Position numbers and translations under genes: made by a program | Shown here: in pieces, positions 8,667 to 16,768 of the stretch | How positions within the stretch are numbered: position 1 is the first letter of the stretch | Layout of the letters: the number at the start of each line of letters is the position of its first letter | Assembly: GCA_910586825.1 (NCBI GenBank) | Contig: CAJUJF010000009.1 | Span: 1-64,000 of the forward strand | Source: an uncultured Christensenellaceae bacterium | Lineage (GTDB): Bacteria; Bacillota; Clostridia; Christensenellales; Borkfalkiaceae | Direction: 5' to 3' | Length of the DNA: 64,000 nt | Notes under the pieces: model-generated | Told to the model about the DNA's origin: nothing | The model's input: only the letters and a program-made list of their open reading frames with translations | Databases searched by the model: none

Positions 8667-9047
8667 TTACGCCGCAATCATTTTCAATGATGCTATTTCC
8701 GCCCGATAGCGTTTGATCTGACCTTTCTTGATTTTAACGTCCACTTTCCAGCAGTCTCCGTCAGGTTCTTTACTCCACGCTATGTATCTTTCAAGTTCGT
8801 CCTTCGTTATCTCAAGCCATCTCTTTAATTCTGCAATTCTTTCGTTTATCTCTTTTCTGAACGCCGCAGCCTTTTCTTTTCTCGCTATTGCTTCTTCGCT
8901 TTCCGGGATTGCCGCTATGTTCAGCATCTCGACAAACTTCTGTTTTGTTACGCTTTCTGGCGTTGCGTGATACATTTCTTCGTAGATTCTGAAAGTTTCG
9001 TAGGAAACTTCTTTTCCGATTAACTGTTCAAACTCCTGCTTCATCAT
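8667..9047 (-). CDS. Coiled-coil hypothetical protein, first gene of operon I
   Basis: 126 residues. Residues about 50-90 form a charged helix (KEKAAAFRKEINERIAELKRWL), and a second basic helix follows. GGAGG lies eight bases before tandem ATGs. It is the first gene after promoter P1. Unknown function. Confidence 0.55.
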   Translation of the reverse strand: MMKQEFEQLIGKEVSYETFRIYEEMYHATPESVTKQKFVEMLNIAAIPESEEAIARKEKAAAFRKEINERIAELKRWLEITKDELERYIAWSKEPDGDCWKVDVKIKKGQIKRYRAEIASLKMIAA

Positions 9048-9084
9048 AGTAACGAACCTCCAAACAACTTGCGGTTTTGCAAGT

Positions 9085-9183
9085 TTTATTTTGTACTTTC
9101 ATTCTAACTTACAGAATTGTAATTGTCAAACGGATTTCGTGTATTTTGCAGATTTTTTTTGAAAATTTTTATTACCGTGTATT
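9085..9183. repeat. 99-bp perfect direct repeat, copy A (promoter module)
   Basis: Reads identically to 19973-20071, 10,888 bp away. It contains a complete minus-strand promoter and two AATACACG octamers further upstream, which could be operator half-sites. The duplication of a whole regulatory block implies co-regulation of two operons by one factor. Confidence 0.9.
9101..9129 (-). promoter_or_regulatory. Promoter P1 of operon I
   Basis: TTGACA (9124-9129), 17-base spacer, TAGAAT (9101-9106) on the minus strand. The first gene starts at 9047. Confidence 0.85.
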
Positions 9184-9198
9184 AAGAGAGTAAAAAAA

Positions 9199-9222
9199 CA
9201 GGACGCATGCTTTTGCGTCCTG
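9199..9222 (-). terminator. Terminator of operon II
   Basis: An 8-bp GC-rich stem (CAGGACGC/GCGTCCTG, 8-base loop) is followed on the minus strand by seven T residues. It sits five bases after the HTH gene and directly before the P1 block. Confidence 0.9.
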
Positions 9223-9226
9223 CTCT

Positions 9227-9733
9227 TTAATCTTTGAATATGCTCTGTGCGTCTTCGCCGCCGCAATCTTCGTAAAATCTCTTTGCGTTTTCTTTCGATA
9301 TAACGGCCACACACGCGCTTCGTCCCGTTTCCAGATATGCAACCGTAAAAAACTTTCCGGTTCCCATATCGCGGAACAACTCGAACCAACCGCCATATAC
9401 TTTCGGGCTTCTGCATAACGAGTCGGCTTTATCTGTGTCATACAGATGTCCGTCTATCGTCTGCTTTACTCTCGGTCCCGTGCTGTTGCGGCGCGGCTTC
9501 AAAACCGTATTGCTTTCAACGTCAACCATCTGTATCTCATATCCTATGATTGCCGCAAGTTTAACCCATTCTTCCGCGTCGATGGTGTTGTTTGTGAGCC
9601 TGTTCGTAAAGTTCTGCGGACTCCAGCCCATCTTAACCGCAATATCTTTTTGCTGCAGACCTTTCATTGCGATAGCCTGCTTTATCATCTCGCTTACCGA
9701 CATACTGTTGCTTCCTATTACTTGTATTTGCAT
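9227..9733 (-). CDS. HTH DNA-binding protein (putative element regulator)
   Basis: 168 residues. Residues about 11-60 resemble a lambda-repressor-like HTH: MSVSEMIKQAIAMKGLQQKD, then IAVKMGWSPQNFTNRL as turn and recognition helix. The C-terminal half (residues 95-150, YGGWFELFRDMGTGKFF) is an unknown domain; no S24 protease Ser/Lys signature is seen, so it is not a classical CI repressor. AAGGAG precedes the ATG by eight bases. It is the last gene of operon II, just ahead of P1, so it could act on the duplicated promoter block; that is inference. Confidence 0.6.
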   Translation of the reverse strand: MQIQVIGSNSMSVSEMIKQAIAMKGLQQKDIAVKMGWSPQNFTNRLTNNTIDAEEWVKLAAIIGYEIQMVDVESNTVLKPRRNSTGPRVKQTIDGHLYDTDKADSLCRSPKVYGGWFELFRDMGTGKFFTVAYLETGRSACVAVISKENAKRFYEDCGGEDAQSIFKD

Positions 9734-9790
9734 ACATCTTACTCCTTTTCGTTTATTTTGTCAACGATTTTCTATACTACACAAAAAACT

Positions 9791-10111
9791 TTACTCCTCG
9801 TCGTTCAGGAAATTGTTGACTAGTTCCTTCAAATCGCTGTACTGGGCAATATCGCAATATTCAGTGTAAACGTATTCGTCTACCAAAACTGAAAGAATAT
9901 GCCCCTTGCATTTTTCGTAAAGCGCAATCTTTGTCTCATCAGACAACTCGTTGCTGTCTAAAAAGTCATATATGCTGCTCCACGCATTGATTCTAAAAGC
10001 ATTGCAAAATACTTCTTCTGCCCCTTTTGCAATCTGCTCCGCTTTGTAATCTTCAAATTCGCGCTCAATCGCTTCCTTTACAGTTACAATAGTCGTTACT
10101 TCGTTTTTCAT
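9791..10111 (-). CDS. DUF3848-like protein
   Basis: 106 residues, acidic and helical, with a pattern (NAWSSIYDFLDSNELSDETKIALYE) that I associate with DUF3848 proteins of clostridial mobile elements. Function unknown. ATGA overlap with the PemK-like gene, so the two are made together. Confidence 0.5.
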   Translation of the reverse strand: MKNEVTTIVTVKEAIEREFEDYKAEQIAKGAEEVFCNAFRINAWSSIYDFLDSNELSDETKIALYEKCKGHILSVLVDEYVYTEYCDIAQYSDLKELVNNFLNDEE

Positions 10112-10635
10112 ACGGCAACTTTACCTCCTATCAATTTTTCGAGCAAATCATAGTACAATCTTTCAAACGTATCTCTTTCCGCTTGAGCATACATCAAATC
10201 TTCTTTGGTGCAGGCATTTTCTATTCCGGAAACCGCCTTTTCTTCCGAGACCTTCTCGGTCTGTTTTTCAACGACCTTTTCTTGTTGCTTGACTATCGGA
10301 AAATTAATTCCCAGACTTATCATCATCCCTGCGTTCAGCATATCGAGTTCGTACTTCGTGCAGGTGCCGATATAGTCTCCCAGACGTTCCTTTGATACCG
10401 AACTTATCTGTTCGCACAATGCAATCGAGGGTCTGTTCGCGCTTTTGATGTCAATGTGCGTCGGCAGGTCCGTTTTGGGTTGCGTTGTCAGGTAGACTAC
10501 TTCTACCACGTTACTGTGCTGATTACCCTTGTCGTTCGACACCACAACCGCAGGGCGCCCGGCGCGTTGTTCGCTTCCTTCTTCCTGATAGGTGCTTACG
10601 ATATAGTAAATATCGCCGCGTTTTACTTCGTTCAT
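10108..10635 (-). CDS. PemK/MazF-like protein with C-terminal extension
   Basis: 175 residues. Residues 1-115 follow the PemK/MazF ribonuclease fold: VKRGDIYYIV, then RPAVVVSNDKGNQHS and VEVVYLTTQ, then ALCEQISSVSKERLG. The family cleaves mRNA as a toxin. Residues 116-175 are an extra Lys/Glu-rich helix, longer than the ~110-residue family norm. No typical MazE antitoxin lies beside it. The DUF3848-like partner downstream, or a separate role in the element, are alternatives. Confidence 0.75.
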   Translation of the reverse strand: MNEVKRGDIYYIVSTYQEEGSEQRAGRPAVVVSNDKGNQHSNVVEVVYLTTQPKTDLPTHIDIKSANRPSIALCEQISSVSKERLGDYIGTCTKYELDMLNAGMMISLGINFPIVKQQEKVVEKQTEKVSEEKAVSGIENACTKEDLMYAQAERDTFERLYYDLLEKLIGGKVAV

Positions 10636-10636
10636 T

Positions 10637-10906
10637 TTATACCTCCGTATCTTCGTTTTTTCTTTTAATAAAATCGTCTACTATGATGATTTTGCTGCTG
10701 CTCCCATACCATTTTGGTCTTGCGTTAATCGGATCGTCTTCGCCCTTAATAATGTTTTCAATAACGCGAACGATGTCCTTTTCATAGTTACTTATCGGCT
10801 TGCCGAGAGCAACAGCGCAGCGGTGCTTGTTTCTAATCCTATCTGCAAGGCGCGATAGTTCATTTTCAAAATAATCGACTCTCTTTTCAAGGTCTTTTTT
10901 AAGCAT
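10637..10906 (-). CDS. Small hypothetical protein
   Basis: 89 residues from the ATG at 10906, where AAGGAGG lies six bases upstream. Charged coiled-coil N-terminus (MLKKDLEKRVDYFENEL). The second half reads RPKWYGSSSKIIIVDDF. One base from the PemK-like start. Unknown. Confidence 0.5.
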   Translation of the reverse strand: MLKKDLEKRVDYFENELSRLADRIRNKHRCAVALGKPISNYEKDIVRVIENIIKGEDDPINARPKWYGSSSKIIIVDDFIKRKNEDTEV

Positions 10907-11165
10907 TTTGTACCTCCTTGCGAAACCTTTGAAAACCTCCGCCGTTGTATTCATTCTGATTGCTCTTACGCTCTTGCCATTCTTCTTGGCTCATCAAACG
11001 AACTCTGCGAACCGTCTCATTACGCAAATCCCAAGCGCGAATATACTCATTGCCCATTTTTCGTGCTTCTTCTGCGCTATCCGCAAAAAATACGACTTCA
11101 TTAAACGGTGTGTCTGATGCGTATCTATCGCCTATGAAAACTGCATAGATTTCCTTTTCATCCAT
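10899..11165 (-). CDS. Small hypothetical protein
   Basis: 88 residues: a beta start (YAVFIGDRYASDTPFNEVVFFADSAEEARKMG) typical of small alpha/beta phage proteins of unknown role, and a charged C-terminus. It overlaps the downstream gene by eight bases and shares one base with the upstream gene. Confidence 0.5.
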   Translation of the reverse strand: MDEKEIYAVFIGDRYASDTPFNEVVFFADSAEEARKMGNEYIRAWDLRNETVRRVRLMSQEEWQERKSNQNEYNGGGFQRFRKEVQNA

Positions 11166-11683
11166 TACGCCACCTTGCGAATTTCATACCGCATAACCAC
11201 TTCGCCTTTTACTTTATCGTCGAATATCTTACCTGTCGCAAAATCACGTCTCATTCCGCGCTCTTCTTTGCATCCCATCAAATACCCGAACCCAGCATTT
11301 TCAAAGTACCACTTTTCCTGATAATATGTAGACGAGCCGTCCGTATAGGCATCATTTATCGCTCTTTCTTTATACTCGTCTGTGCTTGCAATTCGCTTCC
11401 ACCCATCCATAACTCGCTTTTCCTGTTCCGTCAAATCACGAAGCCCTGCGCTGAATACTGTCAACGTACTCCCATCGTATTCTACAAGACTTGCCTTTTT
11501 CAAAGGGAGTTCGCTTTTTCTTCCGTCGTGTCGTAATACGAATATTGCAACGGAATTGCTGTCAACAATTCTTCGCCACCCTTGTAATTGTTCTGGGATG
11601 TCGGTGCTTCCGCAACGCAATATCATTCTTGCTTCGAGCGTTCCGCTTTTTGCATCTCTTTTCAAATCTGCAAGTGTCTTCAT
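11165..11683 (-). CDS. Hypothetical protein
   Basis: 172 residues, no membrane segment, no family recognised. A WYFENAGFGYLMGCKEERG segment near residue 125 is the most distinctive part. It has GGAGG before the ATG and lies between Api92-like and small hypothetical genes in operon II. Confidence 0.5.
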   Translation of the reverse strand: MKTLADLKRDAKSGTLEARMILRCGSTDIPEQLQGWRRIVDSNSVAIFVLRHDGRKSELPLKKASLVEYDGSTLTVFSAGLRDLTEQEKRVMDGWKRIASTDEYKERAINDAYTDGSSTYYQEKWYFENAGFGYLMGCKEERGMRRDFATGKIFDDKVKGEVVMRYEIRKVA

Positions 11684-11692
11684 AACTACCTC

Positions 11693-12376
11693 CTATATTG
11701 TCAAATCGAAATCTGCAGGATCAACTTCCACGAACTCCGAAAAATGAACATATAAATCTTCTTTGCACTCGTGGTTCTCACTGTATTCGTCAAGCCGTTT
11801 CTGCACTTCGTCCATAAGTTCCTCGACAGTCTCTTTATGTTCGTACTCAAGGGGCAACGTCTTATCAAGATAATCCTGAATATCTTGAACCGAACCGAAC
11901 ATATACCTGTCTTCAATGTACTCGCACTTTCCGTCTTTTGTCGGCAAACAACCATCTACGTAATACGTATCAGGGAAAAACATCTGACATTCCGTTTTAT
12001 CCCATACGCAGAAGTAATCGCATCCGCACTCTTCTGCAATATAGGCAATATGAACATCAGGGTAAAATCTCTTTACGATTTCTGCCCACATTCCCATTTT
12101 TGCGCCCCAAGCCGTTTCCGTCCATACCGTGAAAACATCGTGCTTGTCGTTATGCTCGATTTCGTCAATTCCGTCAACCCAGCCGCGACACTCTACTTTT
12201 TCGTGTCCCAGTTCCGGCAAATACGTATTCGCGTAATCTCCCATAAACCCGTTATTGAAATCGTTTTTAACCGTAGGCTTTCCGTTCCTGATTTCGTTGA
12301 ACTTTTTGTGCATCGCTTCCAACTGCTCTCTGTTTTCAGAGTAAAACTTAATAACTGTCGAACACCAATTAGGCAT
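11693..12376 (-). CDS. Api92/DUF1281-like protein (YubB ferredoxin-like fold)
   Basis: 227 residues beginning MPNWCSTVIKFYS, the hallmark opening of Api92-like/DUF1281 proteins of phages and plasmids. A conserved WTETAWGAK segment sits near residue 84 and acidic helices lie at the C-terminus. The fold is described as ferredoxin-like; the activity is unknown. AGGAGG precedes the ATG. Confidence 0.7.
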   Translation of the reverse strand: MPNWCSTVIKFYSENREQLEAMHKKFNEIRNGKPTVKNDFNNGFMGDYANTYLPELGHEKVECRGWVDGIDEIEHNDKHDVFTVWTETAWGAKMGMWAEIVKRFYPDVHIAYIAEECGCDYFCVWDKTECQMFFPDTYYVDGCLPTKDGKCEYIEDRYMFGSVQDIQDYLDKTLPLEYEHKETVEELMDEVQKRLDEYSENHECKEDLYVHFSEFVEVDPADFDLTI

Positions 12377-12502
12377 TTCTTTTACCTCCTGTAACGCCCA
12401 TATTTCGTTTGTAACGGCTTTATCATTTCAATGAGTATTTGGTTGACCAAGCCGTTGAGCGGTCTGAAATTGACTGTAATAGCGTATTTTGCTACGATAG
12501 TT

Positions 12503-13066
12503 CTATTTGTAATCGCGCCCTTCTTCTTCGACTTCCACCTGCCTTAAATACAGTTCGTAAAAATCCCCGTCGTCGTTCTCGTACCTGATTTTCGCGTACC
12601 CGAAATCAAAACTCTGTTCCGCATCCGGCTCTTCGTCTTTGAGAAAGAAACTGCCATCTTCCAGCAACCTATCGCGTTCTATTTCAAACGCCTGTTTAGC
12701 CGTATCGTAATCAAACGTCCTGATGTAGATTTTTTCTTCCTCTTCCAGTCCGTCCCGCAGCCCTTCTCCGACTTCGTAAAATACTGCGCGGCGATTATTC
12801 CATACGCGCTTTTCAAATACGATTTCTCCTTCCTGCTTCGCCTGCTGATACAGTCCGTATGTGTCATCGCTCGTGTACTCTTCGCGCAGCCATTTCTCCA
12901 TATCTTCAAGCGTCTTGGTCTCGTCGCTTTTCAAATATGCGAAAAGGTAATCTTTTCTGACCGCGAACATCAATTCGTCATATCCGCAGCTCTCGTCTTC
13001 TGTCAAGTACCCGCTGCTCAAAAACAGCACTTTCAAATCGTCATACAAGTTTTCGTGATTTATCAT
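12503..13066 (-). CDS. Acidic hypothetical protein
   Basis: 187 residues from the ATG at 13066 (GGAG eight bases upstream, ATGA overlap with the preceding stop). Rich in Asp, Glu and Tyr (EEEEKIYIRTFDYD; DDGDFYELYLRQ). It could mimic nucleic acid by charge, but nothing specific is recognised. The 126 bases downstream to the Api92-like start hold no convincing gene. Confidence 0.5.
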   Translation of the reverse strand: MINHENLYDDLKVLFLSSGYLTEDESCGYDELMFAVRKDYLFAYLKSDETKTLEDMEKWLREEYTSDDTYGLYQQAKQEGEIVFEKRVWNNRRAVFYEVGEGLRDGLEEEEKIYIRTFDYDTAKQAFEIERDRLLEDGSFFLKDEEPDAEQSFDFGYAKIRYENDDGDFYELYLRQVEVEEEGRDYK

Positions 13067-13293
13067 TGCCAATTCTCCTCTATTTCTCTTAACAATTCGT
13101 CATACTTGCCCCAAGCAAGCAAACTACATTCGTGGTGGAAATTGATGTCGTTCAACATCTTTTCAATCCACTTGCGTTGTTCCGGCGTTCCGTTCTGATG
13201 CCGCAACGTCCACATTTTCAGTTGCGCCTTCGTCAGTCCGTATCCGTTCTTTTGATTGTAACTATGGTAGTCAGTCTTTTCAAAACTGCTCAT
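13063..13293 (-). CDS. Small hypothetical protein
   Basis: 76 residues from the ATG at 13293, with GGGAGG six bases upstream. Contains NGYGLTKAQLKMWTLRHQ and NFHHECSLLAWG. Overlaps both neighbours by ATGA. Unknown. Confidence 0.5.
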   Translation of the reverse strand: MSSFEKTDYHSYNQKNGYGLTKAQLKMWTLRHQNGTPEQRKWIEKMLNDINFHHECSLLAWGKYDELLREIEENWQ

Positions 13294-13466
13294 TTGTCTT
13301 CCTCCCATCCTGTTACTTCCGTTTCGCTGGAAGTGTAGCACGTTCCGCCTGCGCTATCGCGTTCTAAAATCGCATCGCGTATTTCTTCGTCTGTCGCATC
13401 GTCCGGAACGGAAATTTGAACTTTGCCGTATGTAACTTCTTTGATATAACCGATAATCTCTTTCAT
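13290..13466 (-). CDS. 58-residue hypothetical protein
   Basis: Begins MKEIIGYIKEVTYGKVQISV, then PDDATDEEIRDAIL, a beta-hairpin plus helix pattern. AAGGAG lies seven bases before the ATG, and the stop overlaps the next ATG. Short, but the spacing and codon pattern fit the operon well. It resembles the small DpnD/PcfM-like proteins; that is a weak match by eye. Confidence 0.55.
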   Translation of the reverse strand: MKEIIGYIKEVTYGKVQISVPDDATDEEIRDAILERDSAGGTCYTSSETEVTGWEEDK

Positions 13467-13477
13467 CGCTCTACTCC

Positions 13478-14008
13478 TTAAAAATTGTAATCGTAGAACT
13501 CGTGCCTGCCCGGACTAACCTTAATGCTTTGGTCGCCGCCTGTCGTATATCTTCCCAGCTTCTCACTCCAATAACATTTTGTTATCTCGCCGTTCGGATC
13601 GCGCTCATAATTCCATTTCTGTTCGTTTTGATTCGTACAATGTGCCGCAAACCCGCCAACTATCCATTCAGGCTTAAAAGTCGGGTCAAGCGTTGCCTTA
13701 TCGCGCTGTACTGTAATAGTCTTTGCTGTTTTCTTTATAACCGTGCAGGCGTGTCTATCGCTGTATAAGCAAAGCGTCGCGCCGTCTCCAACGTCAAGTT
13801 CACGATTGATTTCTACGAGAATGAGCCGCTCCGTTTCTCTGATGTCTTCCGACAACTGCCTTCCACATTTTCCGTAATACTCATTCCACGCCGCATCCCA
13901 ACCTTCCATTGCGGCATCTACGCGGCTTGTTACCATTTCGTAATACTTTTGCTCTTTGAGCGCCTTCAAATTCTCCAACTGCTGTCTTAATTCTTCGCTA
14001 CGCTTCAT
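13478..14008 (-). CDS. Hypothetical protein
   Basis: 176 residues. A coiled-coil N-terminus (about 1-65, EELRQQLENLKALKEQKY) is followed by a beta-rich half with TVIKKTAKTITVQRD near 90 and YTTGGDQSIKVSPGRHEF at the end. Coupled to the upstream gene by ATGA. Unknown. Confidence 0.5.
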   Translation of the reverse strand: MKRSEELRQQLENLKALKEQKYYEMVTSRVDAAMEGWDAAWNEYYGKCGRQLSEDIRETERLILVEINRELDVGDGATLCLYSDRHACTVIKKTAKTITVQRDKATLDPTFKPEWIVGGFAAHCTNQNEQKWNYERDPNGEITKCYWSEKLGRYTTGGDQSIKVSPGRHEFYDYNF

Positions 14009-14445
14009 CCTACCCTCCTTATCCCGCCGCCGAAGCTCTGCAGGAATATGTCTCCGAACTCGCTACCGTAATCGTAGCTTCTGTTCCACGTATAGGCAAA
14101 TGCGTAAAATCCGTTTCCGCTACGTCCAACCAAATCAACCCATTCTTGCGGATTGCTTGTAACCACAAGGAAACTCCACATATCATCGCCGTAGACTTTT
14201 TCGTGAGTAATTGCATAAACCTTGCAATCGTGTTCCTGCTCGATTTCCCGCATCTTCTTTTCGATTTCAGGTTCTTGACAAACCCAGAAGCCACCGAACT
14301 GTTCAAAGAAGCAAACCTTGTCTGATTGCTTAAATCCCTGTATGTACGGCTTGAAAATACCAAGCATACGGAGATACTCAACCGCTTTTGCTTTTTGCTG
14401 TTCCAACAACTCTGTGCTTACAGCCACTTTTTCTGTTTCGCTCAT
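14005..14445 (-). CDS. Hypothetical protein, first gene of operon II
   Basis: 146 residues. A helical start (LLEQQKAKAVEYLRMLGI) is followed by a beta-rich remainder with aromatic-rich FYAFAYTWNRSYDYGSEFG. Nearest gene to promoter P2. Similar small proteins with 'KAVEYLRMLGI..Y' starts occur in phage accessory operons, function unknown. Confidence 0.5.
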   Translation of the reverse strand: MSETEKVAVSTELLEQQKAKAVEYLRMLGIFKPYIQGFKQSDKVCFFEQFGGFWVCQEPEIEKKMREIEQEHDCKVYAITHEKVYGDDMWSFLVVTSNPQEWVDLVGRSGNGFYAFAYTWNRSYDYGSEFGDIFLQSFGGGIRRVG

Positions 14446-14499
14446 AGCGTTTCTCCTTTGACAAAACTCTTATTTGTGTAAGTTTTGTTCTGTATTATC

Positions 14500-14528
14500 A
14501 TTCTAACTTACCGTTCTGTAATAGTCAA
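14500..14528 (-). promoter_or_regulatory. Promoter P2 of operon II
   Basis: TTGACT (14523-14528), 17-base spacer, TAGAAT (14500-14505). The spacer and flanks resemble P1 and P3 (GTAAGT before TAGAAT, and an AATACACGA upstream), so it is a diverged copy of the same module. Confidence 0.8.
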
Positions 14529-14604
14529 ACTAAAATCGTGTATTTTTCAAAATTTTTTCTTGAATAAACGAAAATATTTACTGAACACTATGTATAAAGA
14601 ATAC

Positions 14605-14626
14605 CGCCCGCCATACAAGGCGGGCG
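14605..14626 (-). terminator. Hairpin after the DUF6273 gene: terminator and/or DGR cruciform
   Basis: Perfect 8-bp GC stem (CGCCCGCC/GGCGGGCG) with a 6-base loop, 16 bases after the stop codon. The T-run after it is interrupted, so it is a mediocre terminator. Its size and position match the short GC inverted repeats that lie just downstream of DGR variable regions. Confidence 0.65.
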
Positions 14627-14642
14627 ATATTCAGAGTTGAGA

Positions 14643-14765
14643 TTACACGCAAAAGCCGAAGCACACGCCGTACGCGCCACTCGCGCTGCCGTAGTAGACG
14701 TCGCCACTGCCGGTGACACAGCGGAAGCCGTTGGTATTACTGACGTACGGAGACCGAAGCCACCA
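14643..14765 (-). other. Candidate DGR variable region (VR)
   Basis: The last 40 codons, from WWLRSP to the stop. Third positions are overwhelmingly C or T, and GTC, TAC, ACC, AAC, GGC, GAC, AGT and TGT alternate, consistent with NNC or NNT derived from template AAC or AAT. No second, adenine-rich copy (template repeat) was found by reading the window. Confidence 0.6.
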
Positions 14766-15521
14766 GCTGTACGCAGAACCGCCCCCGTTCGCCTTGCGCT
14801 TAATTATTTCTTCGTTGTCGTCGTAAGGGTCTGCATCTCCGAGCAGTTCTTTGAAATACTCGTACTGTGTACCTTCTTCCTGATACGTGTCGGCATTTCC
14901 GGAAATATTGCTGTTATCGGATTTCGAGATGCCGCGCTGTGAATAAATCTCTGCAAGCGAGAATAAGAACAATTTATCTTCGCTTACCGTAATATCCGTA
15001 GAGCCGCCGCCTGCGGATGTATTTTTCTTTACCGGAACGATGATGTTGCGCAGTTTTTCGGGAAGCAATTTGAAAACTCTTTCCATATAAACCGTGCGCA
15101 TACGGCTCTTTTCCCAGCCGCCGCCGTTTGTATGCGTAAGGTTCATTTCAAAATCGCCGTCCATCAGGTTCTTCAACCCGATTGTCATATTGACCTTTCC
15201 GCCGCTTACCTTTTCGTCCTGTCCGAAGCCGAGAATGACAAGCGTGATCTTTTCCCCCGTGATAAGCGTTTCCTCGCGCTCGTCTCCGATTTCAAAGACT
15301 TCCTTTGCTTTTCCGCTGTCGATAATTTCAGATATGTCATTCCAGTCGCTCAATGCGAATGACTTGATTTCTTCCTCTGCATAGTAATCACGCAGACTCG
15401 TGAATACATCGCATTGACAGCAGATACCCGCTTCTTTGAGTTTCGGACAAAGACATTTGACATTACAAAGTGCTTTCTCTGCCATTTCTTCCGCCTTGTC
15501 GTACAGTGTTTCGTTGTTCAT
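14643..15521 (-). CDS. DUF6273-domain protein, probable DGR target
   Basis: 292 residues. The N-terminus has a Cys cluster (CNVKCLCPKLKEAGICCQC, residues 19-37). From about residue 55 the pattern (WNDISEIIDSG, LVILGF, LRNIIVPVKK, DKLFLFSLAEIY) is that of DUF6273, and it ends in a C-type-lectin-like WWLRSP...FRCV...GVCFGF block. After WWLRSP nearly every codon ends in C or T and many are Ser, Thr, Asn, Tyr, Gly or Val. That is what adenine mutagenesis of AAC/AAT codons leaves behind. Last gene of operon III. AGGAGG precedes the start. Confidence 0.75.
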   Translation of the reverse strand: MNNETLYDKAEEMAEKALCNVKCLCPKLKEAGICCQCDVFTSLRDYYAEEEIKSFALSDWNDISEIIDSGKAKEVFEIGDEREETLITGEKITLVILGFGQDEKVSGGKVNMTIGLKNLMDGDFEMNLTHTNGGGWEKSRMRTVYMERVFKLLPEKLRNIIVPVKKNTSAGGGSTDITVSEDKLFLFSLAEIYSQRGISKSDNSNISGNADTYQEEGTQYEYFKELLGDADPYDDNEEIIKRKANGGGSAYSWWLRSPYVSNTNGFRCVTGSGDVYYGSASGAYGVCFGFCV

Positions 15522-15532
15522 TTTTTTACCTC

Positions 15533-15970
15533 CTAAATTTCGTACTTAAAGTCGTAATATTTCTTCAAGGCTTTATTCAAGCCTTTCCGTAACCGTTTAT
15601 CCGCTTTTACCTTGTCAAGCGTAAGACCGAGCGCATCAAGCGTTTCATCCAGCTCATAAGTGTAGCCGTATTCGTGATTTGCAAGTTCCGCAGCGAACAT
15701 ATCCTTGATATAACCCGTTCCTGTCTTATCGCCCGCGATTGCCGCTTCGCGCTCTTTTGCGTGTCGTTCAACCATTTCATCAAACGCCGCCGAATCCGAT
15801 TTGCGAAGGAACATCCCGCCCGGCAAGCGATAAATCTTGTCGGTGTCTGTCGGTTCCAATCCCCATTTGCGCATCATTTCGTCGAACTGTTTATTGCTAA
15901 ACGCCGCGCCAAGCGGAAAAGCGTTAAACTCTTCCTGCTGCTTATTTCTCAATTCCGTATAACTGTTCAT
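15533..15970 (-). CDS. Hypothetical protein
   Basis: 145 residues. A helical protein with NKQFDEMMRKWGLEPTDTDK near residue 27 and LPGGMFLRKSD near 50, a pattern I have seen in phage and conjugative-element proteins without assigned function. The C-terminus is Lys-rich (KGLNKALKKYYDFKYEI). Directly upstream of the DUF6273 gene in operon III. Confidence 0.55.
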   Translation of the reverse strand: MNSYTELRNKQQEEFNAFPLGAAFSNKQFDEMMRKWGLEPTDTDKIYRLPGGMFLRKSDSAAFDEMVERHAKEREAAIAGDKTGTGYIKDMFAAELANHEYGYTYELDETLDALGLTLDKVKADKRLRKGLNKALKKYYDFKYEI

Positions 15971-15979
15971 ACTTTCCTC

Positions 15980-16183
15980 CTATGCCGTCAACAGGCGGCA
16001 AGCGTCTACAATAAAGTTAAAGCGTATCTCGCCGCCGATTAGATAGTTTCCGTTCTCGTCATAAACGTATCTGCTGAAATGTTCAACGCAAGCGTTTATG
16101 AGCTGGAACTCATCTGCGTGTTCACAAATCCATTCCACAACCTTCTGCTTGAACTCCATTAAAAGTCCTTTGTAACTGTTCAT
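15980..16183 (-). CDS. Small hypothetical protein
   Basis: 67 residues from the ATG at 16183 (GGAGG seven bases upstream), beginning MNSYKGLLMEFKQKV. The start overlaps the previous stop. Unknown. Confidence 0.5.
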   Translation of the reverse strand: MNSYKGLLMEFKQKVVEWICEHADEFQLINACVEHFSRYVYDENGNYLIGGEIRFNFIVDACRLLTA

Positions 16184-16467
16184 CTGCATACCTCCATCGG
16201 ATTGATTGCTCTATCGAGCATTTTTCTGAACTTCTCGCTGTACCTGTAATAGCCGTCGTAAGGGTGGAACAGCATAGCCTTGATAAATGTTTCGTCTGGC
16301 GTAATGCTTGCCCAGCCGCCGATTAAATCGCCGTAATACCGCTCTCCGTCCTTAATAATTACGATCTCGTCGTGGCAAGTAAACAGCTCTTCTCCGTTTA
16401 CGCATACAACCGCGCAGCCCTGCGTTACGGACGACCTTTTTCTTTTTACTTCGATGATGTACTTCAT
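16180..16467 (-). CDS. Hypothetical protein
   Basis: 95 residues, beta-rich (MKYIIEVKRKRSSVTQGCAV, EIVIIKDGERYYGDLIGG). ATGA overlaps on both sides. Unknown. Confidence 0.5.
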   Translation of the reverse strand: MKYIIEVKRKRSSVTQGCAVVCVNGEELFTCHDEIVIIKDGERYYGDLIGGWASITPDETFIKAMLFHPYDGYYRYSEKFRKMLDRAINPMEVCR

Positions 16468-16766
16468 TGCTTTCTCCCGTTTTTGCGCTTTTCTTTTACT
16501 CTCTTGTAGGCGTTTTCAAGGTTCGTCCAAAAGTCTACTTTTGCGTCTTCGCCGTCTTCGTATTCGTTAAGTATCGCTCTTGCCATCCTGTCCGAGCAAT
16601 CTTTTTCGTATGTATCTTTGTACCACGCTTTGATGTCTTCGAGATGATACCTTTCTTCTGCCTTCCGATAAATCAGCTCTTCGACTTCCCATACTTCCAT
16701 ACCGAGCCGCTTTGCTACGTCTTCCAGTTCTGCCGCAATCGGCGCATATCTTTTATCGTTTACCAT
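16464..16766 (-). CDS. Hypothetical helical protein
   Basis: 100 residues, almost entirely charged helix, ending in KRVKEKRKNGRKQ. ATGA overlap downstream, two-base gap upstream. Unknown. Confidence 0.5.
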   Translation of the reverse strand: MVNDKRYAPIAAELEDVAKRLGMEVWEVEELIYRKAEERYHLEDIKAWYKDTYEKDCSDRMARAILNEYEDGEDAKVDFWTNLENAYKRVKEKRKNGRKQ

Positions 16767-16768
16767 TA

